A stretch of DNA of 64,000 nucleotides from Haloarcula rara (GCF_029338235.1 NZ_CP119785.1:2852001-2916000), one strand, 5' to 3'. Positions 32,487 to 41,088 are shown, numbered from the stretch's first letter. A program made the numbers and translations. The notes: generated by a model not told the origin, from the sequence alone.

Positions 32487-33065
32487 ATGACCACGTACCA
32501 CGAGCTGACGGGCTTTCGCCGGGACTGCCTGCAGGCCATCGCGGCCGTCGACGAGGAGCCCTACGGCCTCGCGCTGAAGGCGTGGCTCGACGAGCGCTAC
32601 GAGACCGACATCGGCCACAGCCGCCTCTACCAGAACCTCGACCGGCTCGTCGAGGACGGCCTCGTGACGCGCGAGCCCATCGACGACCGCACGAACGCAT
32701 ACCGCCTGACCGACGCCGGCCGCGCAGTACTGCGGGCCCAGGCCCGCGACCTCGCGGACGTGACCGACGACGCGCCGCTGGTCACCGACGGCGGCGAGGA
32801 CGAACAGGTCCCGGCGGTCTTCCAGACCTACGAGGACGGCGCCGAGTTCGAGACCGACGAGAGTGGGGCCATCACCAACCACGACGAGCTGGTCGAGGCC
32901 GGCCAGACCTACCGCGAGATACGGCTCCTGTCGCGCCAGACCGTCGAGACCTACGACGTGACCGTCGTCGACGAGGCCCACTCGCTGTGGTGTGACGCAG
33001 TGGCCGACCTCGACCCGGGCGAGTCACTCCGCGCCGACGAACTGCGAGGTGAGACCGATGACTGA
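32487..33065 (+). CDS. PadR-like winged-helix regulator, 192 aa
   Basis: MTTYHELTGFRRDCLQAIAAVDEEPYGLALKAWLDERYETDIGHSRLYQNLDRLVEDGLVTREPIDDRTNAYRLTDAGRAVL is a PadR-type winged helix (GLALKAWL...LYQNLDRLVEDGLV). The remaining ~100 residues are an acidic extension with no known domain. It heads the operon to 34126, with iteron module 2 as its control region. It could regulate the element's replication or late genes. Confidence 0.72.
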   Translation: MTTYHELTGFRRDCLQAIAAVDEEPYGLALKAWLDERYETDIGHSRLYQNLDRLVEDGLVTREPIDDRTNAYRLTDAGRAVLRAQARDLADVTDDAPLVTDGGEDEQVPAVFQTYEDGAEFETDESGAITNHDELVEAGQTYREIRLLSRQTVETYDVTVVDEAHSLWCDAVADLDPGESLRADELRGETDD

Positions 33066-33684
33066 GTGGACCTGGCGCGATTTCGACACCCACCTCATGC
33101 AGGAGGGGACGACCCGCAACGACTACTTCCACGCCGTCACGTCCTGCCCGCGCATCAAGGACCCCGAGCTGACCGTCGACCGCGAGGCGTCCTACGTCGC
33201 CTACCACGAACCTGAACCGTGTGCGACCTGTCACCCAGAGGTCCCGACCGGCGACGGCGCCGACGAGCTGGTCATCGTCTCCGCGCGCTCGGATCGCACG
33301 CGGTACCACCGTCGCGAGGACTGTTACTACGCGGCCCAGATGCCCGAGAGCGAGCGCATCCGCATCTCGGAGGCCAACGAGGAGGGGCTGGAGGCGTGCA
33401 AGCGCTGTGCGGCCCACGAGCGCGAAGACGTCCAGGACATCGAGGTCTGTCCCGAGTGTGACCGGACGATGATTCAGTCCATCGTCGGCTCCCAGCGGAC
33501 CGCCTCGAAGGTCGACGCGGACTGGCGCTGTAACGCGCCCGACTGTGGCGCCCGGTTCGACGAGCCGGCTGTCCGGCCGCGCAAGCGCAGCAAGGGCAAC
33601 AACCCCGGCGGGCTGGCGGGGAAGCTCATGCAGGCCGACCCAGAGGACGTGAGCGCCGAGCACGCGGGGGGTGGGTCGGCGTGA
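33058..33684 (+). CDS. Cysteine-rich zinc-finger protein, 208 aa
   Basis: Eleven cysteines in several pairs, including CATC (~54), CYYA/CKRC (~95-120), CPEC (~131) and CNAPDCGARF (~158), suggest two or three zinc sites. The tail is basic (RPRKRSKGNNPGG), unusual in this proteome and suited to nucleic-acid binding. The ATG at 33058 overlaps the PadR-like gene end, and the stop overlaps the next GTG. No family recognised. Confidence 0.65.
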   Translation: MTEWTWRDFDTHLMQEGTTRNDYFHAVTSCPRIKDPELTVDREASYVAYHEPEPCATCHPEVPTGDGADELVIVSARSDRTRYHRREDCYYAAQMPESERIRISEANEEGLEACKRCAAHEREDVQDIEVCPECDRTMIQSIVGSQRTASKVDADWRCNAPDCGARFDEPAVRPRKRSKGNNPGGLAGKLMQADPEDVSAEHAGGGSA

Positions 33685-33947
33685 CAGGCGACCTCCGCAG
33701 CCCTGCCGAGAAGCACCTCGCTGGCGAGACCGAGGTCGAGTTCCAGTGTGGCATCGCCGCGAGCGACCACATCGACCCATCGGAGCCCGAAGCCTGCCCA
33801 CACGAACCCGAGACTATCGAGCTGGACGAGCCAGCCTACGTCGACGAGAACGGTCGGATTCATCTCTCGGGCCGGCCGGTCGAGTGTCCCGAGTGTGGCC
33901 AGCCCTTCGAGTTCGAGTTCAACGGCGTTCGGGTGATGTTCCCATGA
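33681..33947 (+). CDS. Small zinc-ribbon protein, 88 aa
   Basis: Starts at GTG 33681 overlapping the previous TGA. It has a lone Cys/His region (CGIAASDH, CPHEP) and a clear CPECGQPFEFEF knuckle near the C-terminus. Acidic. Coupled to the next gene through ATGA-type overlap (33944-33947). Function unknown. Confidence 0.6.
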   Translation: MTGDLRSPAEKHLAGETEVEFQCGIAASDHIDPSEPEACPHEPETIELDEPAYVDENGRIHLSGRPVECPECGQPFEFEFNGVRVMFP

Positions 33948-34126
33948 CCGACTACGGGCTCGATATCGACGAGGTCGGCGTGCCACGCGGCGAGGGAGAA
34001 GCCTGGGACGACCTCGCCGACCGGCGCCGTCGCGAGCGTCGCCAGTCGTTCGCCTGTGCACTCTGTAACGAGTCTCACGACTCCCGCGGCGACGCCACGC
34101 GGTGCTGTTCAGAGCGGTTCGAGTAA
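33944..34126 (+). CDS. Small CxxC protein, 60 aa
   Basis: MTDYGLDIDEVGVPRG, then an arginine-rich stretch (DRRRRERRQS), then CALCNESHDSRGDATRCC. The Cys/His arrangement fits a minimal zinc finger. Last gene of the PadR-like operon, followed by the hairpin RNA region. Confidence 0.58.
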   Translation: MTDYGLDIDEVGVPRGEGEAWDDLADRRRRERRQSFACALCNESHDSRGDATRCCSERFE

Positions 34127-34141
34127 CACGACGGTGCGGCT

Positions 34142-34230
34142 GGGCCCACTGGTGGCGGCTCGGTTCGATTCCGAGCGGGCCTCTCGACAGCGGGCGTGTC
34201 TAGCTTGGAACCCTGGCACGCCCGCTGTCG
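34142..34230 (+). ncRNA. Tandem-hairpin structured RNA candidate
   Basis: Hairpin A: GCTCGG (34158-34163), loop TTCGATT, CCGAGC (34171-34176), extended by GGCCC/GGGCC (34143-34147 with 34177-34181) around a 10-base bulge; the top resembles a tRNA T-arm. Hairpin B: perfect 14-bp arms 34185-34198 and 34217-34230 with an 18-base loop. No reading frame explains them. They lie in the 169-base gap before the J-domain gene, so they could be a leader, a terminator or a free RNA. Confidence 0.45.
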
Positions 34231-34295
34231 GGGAAGAGACCCATGCAAACACAGAGCGAATATCATACTGAAACTGTCGGTGGGGTGGTCGACGA

Positions 34296-34883
34296 ATGAG
34301 CGACGTCGACTGGCCGGCCGGCTTCGAACGAACCGACCCCGAACAGCGAGACACGAACGGGAAGTACCGCGTATCACTCCACGAGGCCGTCGACGAACTG
34401 GCGGTGGAACTGGACCGGTTGGATGTCGACGACTGGCGACTCGAGACGGCGATGCGCCACCAGTCCAGGAATCCGAACTACCCGTACGCGAATCAGTCCG
34501 AGCCAGCGGATTCCAGCGTCGTCCTACGCTGGTCGATGGACGGCGAGCAGTTCGCCGTCGCCTGTGACGCGTACAGCCGCGTCCGTGACAACGTGCGAAC
34601 CGTGGGCCTGTACGTTCGCGAGAAGCGCAAGATGGAGGCCCGCCCGGTCACCACCGGCGAGAGCGAGTTCGCGAACGCTCGCCTGCCGAGTGGCGAGGAT
34701 GGCGCTATCGTCACCGACCGGTCGGCCCACGAGGTGTTAGGTGTCGACCGCGATGCCACGCCGTCCGAAATCAGACGCGCCTTCCGCGAGCGGGTGAAGG
34801 AGGCCCATCCGGACCACGGCGGCAGCGAAGCCGAGCTCCAGAACGTTCGGGAGGCCCGTGAGGTGTTGCTCGATGATGAGTGA
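34296..34883 (+). CDS. J-domain protein, 195 aa
   Basis: The C-terminal 60 residues are a J domain (AHEVLGVDRDATPSEIRRAFRERVKEAHPDHGGSEAELQNVREAREVL) with the HPD triad that stimulates Hsp70. The N-terminal ~130 residues form an unknown domain (LHEAVDELAVELDRLDVDDWRLE...), probably binding a client. It lacks the Gly/Phe and zinc regions of DnaJ, so it is a class III type co-chaperone. Viral and plasmid J proteins recruit host DnaK for replication or assembly. 39 bases upstream of the integrase. Confidence 0.82.
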   Translation: MSDVDWPAGFERTDPEQRDTNGKYRVSLHEAVDELAVELDRLDVDDWRLETAMRHQSRNPNYPYANQSEPADSSVVLRWSMDGEQFAVACDAYSRVRDNVRTVGLYVREKRKMEARPVTTGESEFANARLPSGEDGAIVTDRSAHEVLGVDRDATPSEIRRAFRERVKEAHPDHGGSEAELQNVREAREVLLDDE

Positions 34884-34922
34884 GTCGCCATCGACACACA
34901 GTGACTCGGCTGGGAGGTCCCG

Positions 34923-35975
34923 ATGACGGCGCCGCCTATCGATAACCCCGGCGACCTCTCGGTCCGCCAGGTCTACGAGCAGTTCCTCGACGCCAAGCAG
35001 CTGGACTACACGGAGGAGACGCTGCGGGACTACGAGACCCGTCTCCGACAGTTCGTCCGCTGGGCCGAAGACCAGGAGGACATCACCTGCATCGGCGATA
35101 TCACCGGCTGGCATCTGGAGCAGTTCAAACTGTACCGCCAGGGGCAGGACCTGGCGCCGACGACGATGAAGGGCCAGATGACCTCGCTGAAGGTCTGGCT
35201 GGAGTACGCCGCCGGCATCGAGGCCGTCGACGATATGCTGCCGTACAAGGTCAACATCCCGACGCTCAGCCGGCGTGAGGAGACCGACGACACGCTCCTC
35301 GAACCCGATGAGGCCCACCGCATCCTCTCGTACTATCGGGAATCACGCGTCGAGTACGCGTCGAACGGCCACGTCGCGCTGGAGATCGCGTGGTACACCG
35401 GAGCGAGATTGGGGGCACTCCGGGGCATCGACCTGGAGGACTACGACCCCGAGAAGGAACTCATCTGGTTCCGCCACCGACCGCCGGCGACACCGCTCAA
35501 GAAGAAGGACCAGGGTGAGCGGCCAGTCGGCCTCCCGACAGCCGTCTGTGAGGTCCTGGACACGTACATCGAATCGGTCCGGACGCGCAAACGAGACGAC
35601 AACGGTCGCGAACCCCTGTTCTGTGGTCGCCAGGGCCGGCTGGCCCAGTCCACACTCCGAAACTGGCTCTATTCGGCGACCCTGCCGTGTGTCTACACCG
35701 CCTGTCCGCACAGCAAGGAGCCACGGAGCTGTAAGTGGACCCAGCTGAACCACTCGAGCAAGTGTCCGTCGTCACGCTCGCCCCATCAGATTCGGACCGG
35801 GAGTATCACGTGGCAACTGAACCGCGGTCTTTCCTTCGAGGCTGTCGGCAAACGGGTCAATAGCGACCCGGATACGCTGCGCCGATACTACGACAAGGCA
35901 GCTGAGGTCGAGAAGCTCGAAGCCCGCCGTCGCGATTTCGTCAGCAAACTTGGATTCGCCGACAATGACAATTAG
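34923..35975 (+). CDS. int: Tyrosine integrase of the element, 350 aa
   Basis: An N-terminal SAM-like core-binding domain (residues ~10-110) precedes the catalytic domain. Arg I is R162 (YTGARLGAL), HxxR is H288-R291 (SPHQIRTG), and the nucleophile is Y322 or Y323 (DTLRRYYDKA). A cysteine-containing insert (CVYTACPHSKEPRSCKW, ~256-272) before HxxR is typical of haloarchaeal integrases. A GGGAGG precedes the ATG. It would recombine the 13-bp core at the tRNA-Trp 3' end; the gene remains whole in the integrated state because it lies inside attR. Confidence 0.92.
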   Translation: MTAPPIDNPGDLSVRQVYEQFLDAKQLDYTEETLRDYETRLRQFVRWAEDQEDITCIGDITGWHLEQFKLYRQGQDLAPTTMKGQMTSLKVWLEYAAGIEAVDDMLPYKVNIPTLSRREETDDTLLEPDEAHRILSYYRESRVEYASNGHVALEIAWYTGARLGALRGIDLEDYDPEKELIWFRHRPPATPLKKKDQGERPVGLPTAVCEVLDTYIESVRTRKRDDNGREPLFCGRQGRLAQSTLRNWLYSATLPCVYTACPHSKEPRSCKWTQLNHSSKCPSSRSPHQIRTGSITWQLNRGLSFEAVGKRVNSDPDTLRRYYDKAAEVEKLEARRRDFVSKLGFADNDN

Positions 35976-36034
35976 AACCATCGCGCCGTCCGTCGAATCG
36001 CAAATATACCTATCAATTCCTCGGGAACGCCTAA

Positions 36035-36047
36035 CCCTCCGACCCCA
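36035..36047 (+). other. attR core
   Basis: An exact 13-bp copy of the tRNA-Trp 3' end lies 60 bases past the integrase stop codon. It has no tRNA body in front of it, as expected for the distal boundary of a tRNA-integrated element. Confidence 0.85.
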
Positions 36048-36213
36048 CTCCGTTCTTCAAATTTTCTAAAGGTAGCAGACATATAGCGGCTGTTTTCGGA
36101 TTTTCTGCGGAGGGGGGAGTTTCATACTAACAGTTCTGCCAGTTCAGCGTGGTCAGCGTGAGTGTAATATTATGCACGATAGTTCATTAACACATGCTCT
36201 CGGATAGTCACAA

Positions 36214-36894
36214 TTGTTTCAACTGGTAGACACGTACCGCTTCGTAATCTGCCCCGGGGTCTCACTTACCGAAAAGTGCGAGAACAAGAACGAACAGGTC
36301 GCACTTGATAGCTCGTATCTGATTCTGATGACGATGTCCGGCGTGCTTGCCGGCGTGGCGCTCCTCACAAACTCGATTCCAATCCTCATCGGCGCGATGG
36401 TCATTGCACCGGCATTGACGCCGCTGGAACTCGTCTCCGCTGGCCTTGCTGCCAACCGGTTTGATCGAGCCGGATTCGGGGCCAAGGTCGCGTTGGTCGG
36501 GCTGTTGGCCGCGACTGCGGGGGCTATCGTGACGACGGTGACACTGAACACGACAGGCGTGCTCCCGCCTGCGGAGAACCTCATCGATAAACCGCTTCTC
36601 GAGCAACGGATTACGGCCGGCTGGTTCAGTGTCGTTGCTGCCGCCGCGGCGGGTATCGCAGCGGGGGTAACGACTGACAGGGAACGGCAAGACACGCTCG
36701 TCGGCGTCGTCGCGGCCCTCGCACTCGTCCCGGCCGCCGCTGCCGCGGGGATAACGTTACTATCACGAGCGCCGGCCAGGGCCAGTGGCGGCCTACTCCT
36801 GCTGGTCCTCAATGCAGGCATGGTCGTGATAACCGGGACGGTGACACTCTGGCTCGGCGCTCGTGGCGACCGGGAAGCGGACACAGCCAACTAG
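36214..36894 (+). CDS. DUF389-type membrane protein, ~226 aa
   Basis: Five or six membrane helices beginning YLILMTMSGVLAGVALLTNSIPILIGAMVIAPALTPL, the hallmark of the DUF389 family (helix, short loop, IGAMxxxP). Usual family members have an extra N-terminal domain and are longer. Here the frame opens at a TTG (36214) with a poorly conserved lead; ATG 36328 would cut into the first helix. The gene sits just beyond attR, so a truncated 5' end is possible. Function unknown. Confidence 0.68.
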   Translation: MFQLVDTYRFVICPGVSLTEKCENKNEQVALDSSYLILMTMSGVLAGVALLTNSIPILIGAMVIAPALTPLELVSAGLAANRFDRAGFGAKVALVGLLAATAGAIVTTVTLNTTGVLPPAENLIDKPLLEQRITAGWFSVVAAAAAGIAAGVTTDRERQDTLVGVVAALALVPAAAAAGITLLSRAPARASGGLLLLVLNAGMVVITGTVTLWLGARGDREADTAN

Positions 36895-37108
36895 GGATGC
36901 GATGTACCTCTCGCCTGTTTCGAACGCCCATACCCAATCCGGCGATGAGACCGGCTGGGCGTCGGTCGTCACGCTGTGACCGATTCGTTGATGGTGGCTA
37001 TCGCGCAATGTCGCCACGTGAGTGCTGGAGAACCGATAGCGGGTCGGTGTCCATTCCTCCCTGGTGGCGACACCCCAGAGCTATACACCCGGAGGCGAAC
37101 ACATAGCC

Positions 37109-37384
37109 GTGCCCGACGACCTCCCGAGCGACGTCCACGCAGTTCTCACACAGCTCCTCGACGAGACCGAAGCGGCGATACAGGCCGAGGAGTTCGACAC
37201 CGTTCGACAGACGATTGAAACCGCCACGACAGTCAGCCAGAATAAGCTCCCGGAGAGCGACCGCCGGGCGCAGTTACTGCACGGCTGTGGAGCGGTCACC
37301 GCTGCGATAGCCGCCGAGGACGGCGTCGACGCTGACCTCACAATCGAGTACGTACGAGCGATGGCCCAGCGACTCCCACAGTGA
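37109..37384 (+). CDS. Small conserved helical protein, 91 aa
   Basis: MPDDLPSDVHAVLTQLLDETEAAIQAEEFDTVRQTIETATTVSQNKLPESDRRAQLLHGCGAVTAAI...: an acidic all-helical domain similar in feel to small haloarchaeal helical-bundle proteins near stress or replication genes. The start at GTG 37109 is preferred to the GTG at 37064, as the 15 extra residues look non-coding. No function can be assigned. Confidence 0.6.
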   Translation: MPDDLPSDVHAVLTQLLDETEAAIQAEEFDTVRQTIETATTVSQNKLPESDRRAQLLHGCGAVTAAIAAEDGVDADLTIEYVRAMAQRLPQ

Positions 37385-37416
37385 CCACGCCTCGCCGCGT
37401 TCGGTGACCGTTCTGC

Positions 37417-37770
37417 TCACGTCTCTATCTCGTTCTCCGTGCAAATTTCGACGAACTCCCCAAGTGGCAACAGCGCGTCGGGCTCGATAGAGATGAACAC
37501 ACCTCGCATCGACCCGCGGACGAAGTGGAAACACATCGCCTCCTCGAAGCTGTGCATCGTACAGTCGAGGCGGCCGACGTCGAAGACGTCTTCCAGATAC
37601 TCGGTTCCCATCCCCTCCAGAATCAACTCCTCGTGTATCTTATCGAAAATTCGGGGTTTGGCTTTGATATCATCGCGCTCGTAGACTAGCTCCCATTCTT
37701 TCTCCTCGTATGTGGCAACGGCCCGGAGATTGTCGCCGACCTCGCGCTGGAGCGCTTCGAGGAGTGCCAT
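37417..37770 (-). CDS. Conserved haloarchaeal hypothetical protein, 117 aa
   Basis: MALLEALQREVGDNLRAVATYEEKEWELVYERDDIKAKPRIFDKIHEELILEGMGTEYLEDVF...: a mixed alpha/beta soluble protein with a GEFVEICTENEI ending. The style (sensing-like, low Cys) is shared by a haloarchaeal family of regulators/light-stress-associated proteins of unknown function. Monocistronic. Confidence 0.65.
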   Translation of the reverse strand: MALLEALQREVGDNLRAVATYEEKEWELVYERDDIKAKPRIFDKIHEELILEGMGTEYLEDVFDVGRLDCTMHSFEEAMCFHFVRGSMRGVFISIEPDALLPLGEFVEICTENEIET

Positions 37771-37974
37771 ACAATAACATACAGGGAAAGAACGAATAAA
37801 AACACGGGTTTCCAGAGCGGGTCGTCAAAACCACCGAGAAGTAGCGGGAGAGTCCGGTGGGACACACGCCTACACACTGTGTCGATTGGGTGTTCGGTGA
37901 TTGTACAAATGCGAGCCGAGAAAATATGAGTTATCAGTCTGGAGAACACGCGTTCAGGTAGCGAGAGAGAAAGC

Positions 37975-39378
37975 ATGTCAGGGAAATATGATCTTGTAAT
38001 CGTCGGCGGGGGAATCAGCGGGGCATCGCTGCTGTACACGACCGCGAAGTTCACCGATATCGACTCTATCGCGCTCCTCGAGAAAGAAGAAGAGGTCGCG
38101 GCCATCAACTCCCACCACACGAACAACTCCCAGACGCTGCACTTCGGCGACATCGAGACGAACTACACCCTCGAGAAGGCCGAGGAGGTCAAGGAGGGCG
38201 CCGAACTGCTTGCGGGCTATCTCGAAAATTACGACCCGGACCGCGAGATGCACGCCAAGCGCTCGAAGATGGTGCTGGCAGTGGGCGAGGAGGAGGTCCC
38301 ACAGCTCGAACAGCGGTACTACGACGAGGGCTTTGGCGACCTGTTCCCGAAGCTCCGGCCCATCGGCCGCGACGAGATCGCGGACATCGAGCCGAAGGTC
38401 CTGGAGGGTCGGGACCCCGACGTCGATATGCTCGCGCTCCAGACGCCCGACGGCTACGTCGTCGACTACGGGCAGACGACGAAGTCCTTCGTCGAGCAGG
38501 CCGAGGAGGAGGCAAACGTCGACGTCTACACCGGGACAGAGGTCACGGACATCACGCCGACACTCGACGGCTACACCATCGAGACGACCGAGGGCCGCTT
38601 CGACTGTGATGCGACGGTGGTCGCCGCCGGCTCCCACAGCCTCCAGATGGCCAAGGAGCTGGGCTACGGCGAGGACAAGGTCTTGCTCCCCGTCGCGGGC
38701 AGTTTCTTCCTGGCGGACGACCTGCTGAACGGGAAGGTCTACACCCTGCAGATGAAGAAGCTGCCCTTCGCGGCGGTCCACGGCGACGCCGACGTCCACG
38801 ACGACTCCATAACCCGTTTCGGTCCGACGGCGAAGCTCGTCCCGGCCTTAGAGCGGGGCAACATCTCGACCGTCTCCGATTTCCTCGACGTGTTCGGGCT
38901 GAACGCCGCCGCCTTCCTCAGCTACGCCAACATCCTCTCGGACAAGGTCCTCCTGCCCTACGTCCTCCGGAACCTGCTCTATGACCTCCCGGAGGTCGGG
39001 CCGCGGCAGTTCCTCCCGCACGTCCAGAAGGTCGTCCCGAGCGTCGAACTGGACGACATCGAGCGCGCCAAGGGGTACGGCGGTGTCCGTCCACAGATCG
39101 TCGATACGAAGGCAAAGTCCCTGGACATGGGCGAGGCGAAGATCGTCGGCGACGACGTCATCTTCAACATCACGCCGTCGCCGGGGGCCTCGACGTGTCT
39201 CAAGAACGCGATGCGGGACACCCACACCCTCCTGGACTTTCTCGACGGCGAGTACGAGTTCGACGAGGCGGCCTTCCGCGAGGAAACTATCGGACACTTC
39301 CCGTACGGTGAGGGCGTCCAGGCGCCGAGCGCCTCGGATGGCGACACCGTCGACGAAGTGCCGGCCAACGACGACTGA
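37975..39378 (+). CDS. mqo: Malate:quinone oxidoreductase-family FAD enzyme, 467 aa
   Basis: Dinucleotide-binding motif VIVGGGISGASLLYTTAKF at the N-terminus. Family signatures are HTNNSQTLHFGDIETNYT (near residue 45), RFGPTAKLVPALERG (near 285) and GYGGVRPQIVDTKAKSLDMGEAKI (near 365). Mqo oxidises malate to oxaloacetate and passes electrons to the quinone pool at the inner face of the membrane. The length is typical of the archaeal branch. A C-terminal acidic tail is added. Monocistronic. Confidence 0.82.
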   Translation: MSGKYDLVIVGGGISGASLLYTTAKFTDIDSIALLEKEEEVAAINSHHTNNSQTLHFGDIETNYTLEKAEEVKEGAELLAGYLENYDPDREMHAKRSKMVLAVGEEEVPQLEQRYYDEGFGDLFPKLRPIGRDEIADIEPKVLEGRDPDVDMLALQTPDGYVVDYGQTTKSFVEQAEEEANVDVYTGTEVTDITPTLDGYTIETTEGRFDCDATVVAAGSHSLQMAKELGYGEDKVLLPVAGSFFLADDLLNGKVYTLQMKKLPFAAVHGDADVHDDSITRFGPTAKLVPALERGNISTVSDFLDVFGLNAAAFLSYANILSDKVLLPYVLRNLLYDLPEVGPRQFLPHVQKVVPSVELDDIERAKGYGGVRPQIVDTKAKSLDMGEAKIVGDDVIFNITPSPGASTCLKNAMRDTHTLLDFLDGEYEFDEAAFREETIGHFPYGEGVQAPSASDGDTVDEVPANDD

Positions 39379-39711
39379 ACCGCCGGTGCGCCCGACCCGA
39401 CCGACCCGCTCCTGATATCTGTATCGCTACGTTTTCCCGAAGTCGCCGCGGAACGTTCTGCGACACAACGACAACTGAGAACGACCACTGTCGTCTCGGC
39501 GCCCGCGAGAACCCTCGAATATCTGCGTAGTGACGGCAACGAGCGCCGAAAAAAGAACTTTCTTATCGGGAGCAGTTGATTCGGACCTTGGGGGGCCTGG
39601 ATGTGGCATAGTGCACCCGCCAGTACCCCCTGATACGACCGGCGAGCCTCGCGGCCGTCCGTCGGCGCCGCGGACGGAGAGGTTTTCACAGACGACGTGT
39701 ATCACCCTGCT
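39379..39711. other. 333-base intergenic region
   Basis: No coding frame supported. A TATA-like CTTATCG (39563-39569) is followed by a possible hairpin with GGGGG (39591-39597) and CCCCC (39627-39631) arms, which could be a small RNA gene or the leader of dinB. A CG-rich inverted repeat (CGTCCG/CGGACG) lies at 39657-39678. Confidence 0.35.
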
Positions 39712-41064
39712 ATGGACGCCGCGCGACTGCCCGGCACCGCCCGCCCCGACCAGGTGGTCGCCCACGTCGATATGGACTGTTTCTACGCGGCCTGCGAACA
39801 GCGCCGGGAGCCCGACCTGGACGGGGAGCCACTGGTCGTCGGGATGGGCTACGAGGGCGGCGAGACCCACGGTGCCGTCGCCACGGCGAGCTACGAGGCC
39901 CGCGAGTACGGCGTCGAGTCGGCGATGGCCATCTCCGAGGCGCTCGAACGGCTCCCCCGGCGAGCCGACGCCGAAGATGAGGACGCCGAGGCGACGGGCA
40001 TCTACCGGCCGGTCGATATGGACTACTACGAGTCGGTCGCTGCGGAGGTCAAGGAGATACTCCACGCCGAGAGCGACACCGTCCGGGAGGTCAGCATCGA
40101 CGAGGCGTACCTGGATATCACCGACACCGTCGACTGGGACGGAATCGCCGAGTGGGCGAGCGAGCTGCGAGCCACCATCGAGTCCGAGGTGGGCGTCGTC
40201 GCCAGCGTCGGCGTCGCCCCGACCATGAGCGCCGCGAAGGTGGCCAGCGACCGGGAGAAGCCGGACGGACAGGTGGTCGTCGAGCCGGGCGAGGTACGGC
40301 CGTTCTTCGACGACCTGCCGGTCGAGGAGGTCCACGGCGTCGGGCCGGTGACCGCCCGGGAACTGGCCGGACTCGGTATCGAGACGGCCGGCGACCTCGC
40401 CGACGCGGACCCGGAGGTTCTCGAGAACCGTTTCGGGGAGCGCGGTCGCGAGATACGCCGGTACGCCCGTGGGGAAGACACCAGGGAAGTTACCCCGCGT
40501 GGCGACCCAAAGAGCCTCTCACGGGAGTCCGCCTTCACCGAGGCCGTCGAAGACACAGACGAGAAACGGCGGAAAGTCACCACGCTCGCCAGAGCCGTCG
40601 CGGACCGGGGGGGCCGGAAGGGCGCTCGCTACCAGACCGTCGGCATCAAGGTGGTCGAACCGCCGTTCGATATCAACACCCGCGCACGCTCGCTGCCGGG
40701 CCCCGTGGCGGATGCGGACCTCGTCGAGTCCATCGCGCTCGATTTACTGGGGGAGTTTGCCGACCGGCCGGTACGGAAGCTCGGGGTCCGCGTCTCGAAC
40801 CTGGACTTCTCGGCCGGCGAGCAGGCCAGTCTCACCGGATTCGAGGGCGCGGCCGGCGGAGGGACCGACGAATCTGCCACCGAACCCGACCGAAGGGACA
40901 TGGAACCGGACCCGGAGCTGACGGCGGACGGACAGGCGAGTCTGACTGCCTTCGACGGTGACTATTCGGGTCCGAGCGAGGACGCGACGCCCGAAAGCGC
41001 CGCGGAGACGGACGCATCCGAGCGGGACCCGGACGGGCAGGCGTCGCTTGGCGACTTCGGGTAG
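39712..41064 (+). CDS. dinB: DNA polymerase IV (Y-family translesion polymerase), 450 aa
   Basis: HVDMDCFYAACE (D20, D22) and SIDEAYLD (D130, E131) give the catalytic carboxylates. The thumb HhH region is VHGVGPVTARELAGLGIETAGDLA, and a little-finger domain runs to ~370. The family-typical part is followed by an 80-residue disordered tail with three PCNA-binding-like boxes: QASLTGFE (371), QASLTAFD (408) and QASLGDFG (443). It copies past damaged bases. ATG 39712 starts just before the fold; the preceding GTG would add five residues. Confidence 0.92.
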   Translation: MDAARLPGTARPDQVVAHVDMDCFYAACEQRREPDLDGEPLVVGMGYEGGETHGAVATASYEAREYGVESAMAISEALERLPRRADAEDEDAEATGIYRPVDMDYYESVAAEVKEILHAESDTVREVSIDEAYLDITDTVDWDGIAEWASELRATIESEVGVVASVGVAPTMSAAKVASDREKPDGQVVVEPGEVRPFFDDLPVEEVHGVGPVTARELAGLGIETAGDLADADPEVLENRFGERGREIRRYARGEDTREVTPRGDPKSLSRESAFTEAVEDTDEKRRKVTTLARAVADRGGRKGARYQTVGIKVVEPPFDINTRARSLPGPVADADLVESIALDLLGEFADRPVRKLGVRVSNLDFSAGEQASLTGFEGAAGGGTDESATEPDRRDMEPDPELTADGQASLTAFDGDYSGPSEDATPESAAETDASERDPDGQASLGDFG

Positions 41065-41088
41065 GCAGTCGGAAAGCGGCCCGGGGGC

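Larger units (their letters stand above)
556..36047. mobile_element. Integrative element of about 35.5 kb in tRNA-Trp
   Basis: The element is delimited by direct repeats of the tRNA 3' end and carries a tyrosine integrase at its right end. It has its own Orc1/Cdc6-like initiator with iterons, a large membrane-protein operon with an ATPase, a PhiH-repressor-like regulator, many small CxxC proteins and a defence cargo. Several genes are much more AT-rich than the host (15701-16162, hsdS, and the SIR2 gene at 27691-30846). No capsid, portal or terminase could be recognised. It could be a pleomorphic-virus-like provirus, a plasmid-vesicle type element or an integrated conjugative plasmid; the sequence alone does not decide. 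Confidence 0.88.

Noticed and set aside
34142..34182. Possible tRNA gene because of the T-arm-like hairpin
   Set aside because: No acceptor, D or anticodon arms can be found in the 75 bases upstream; kept only as a structured RNA candidate.
556..36047. Tailed-virus provirus interpretation
   Set aside because: No terminase, portal, major capsid, tail or protease gene could be recognised; structural-type genes are membrane and surface proteins only.
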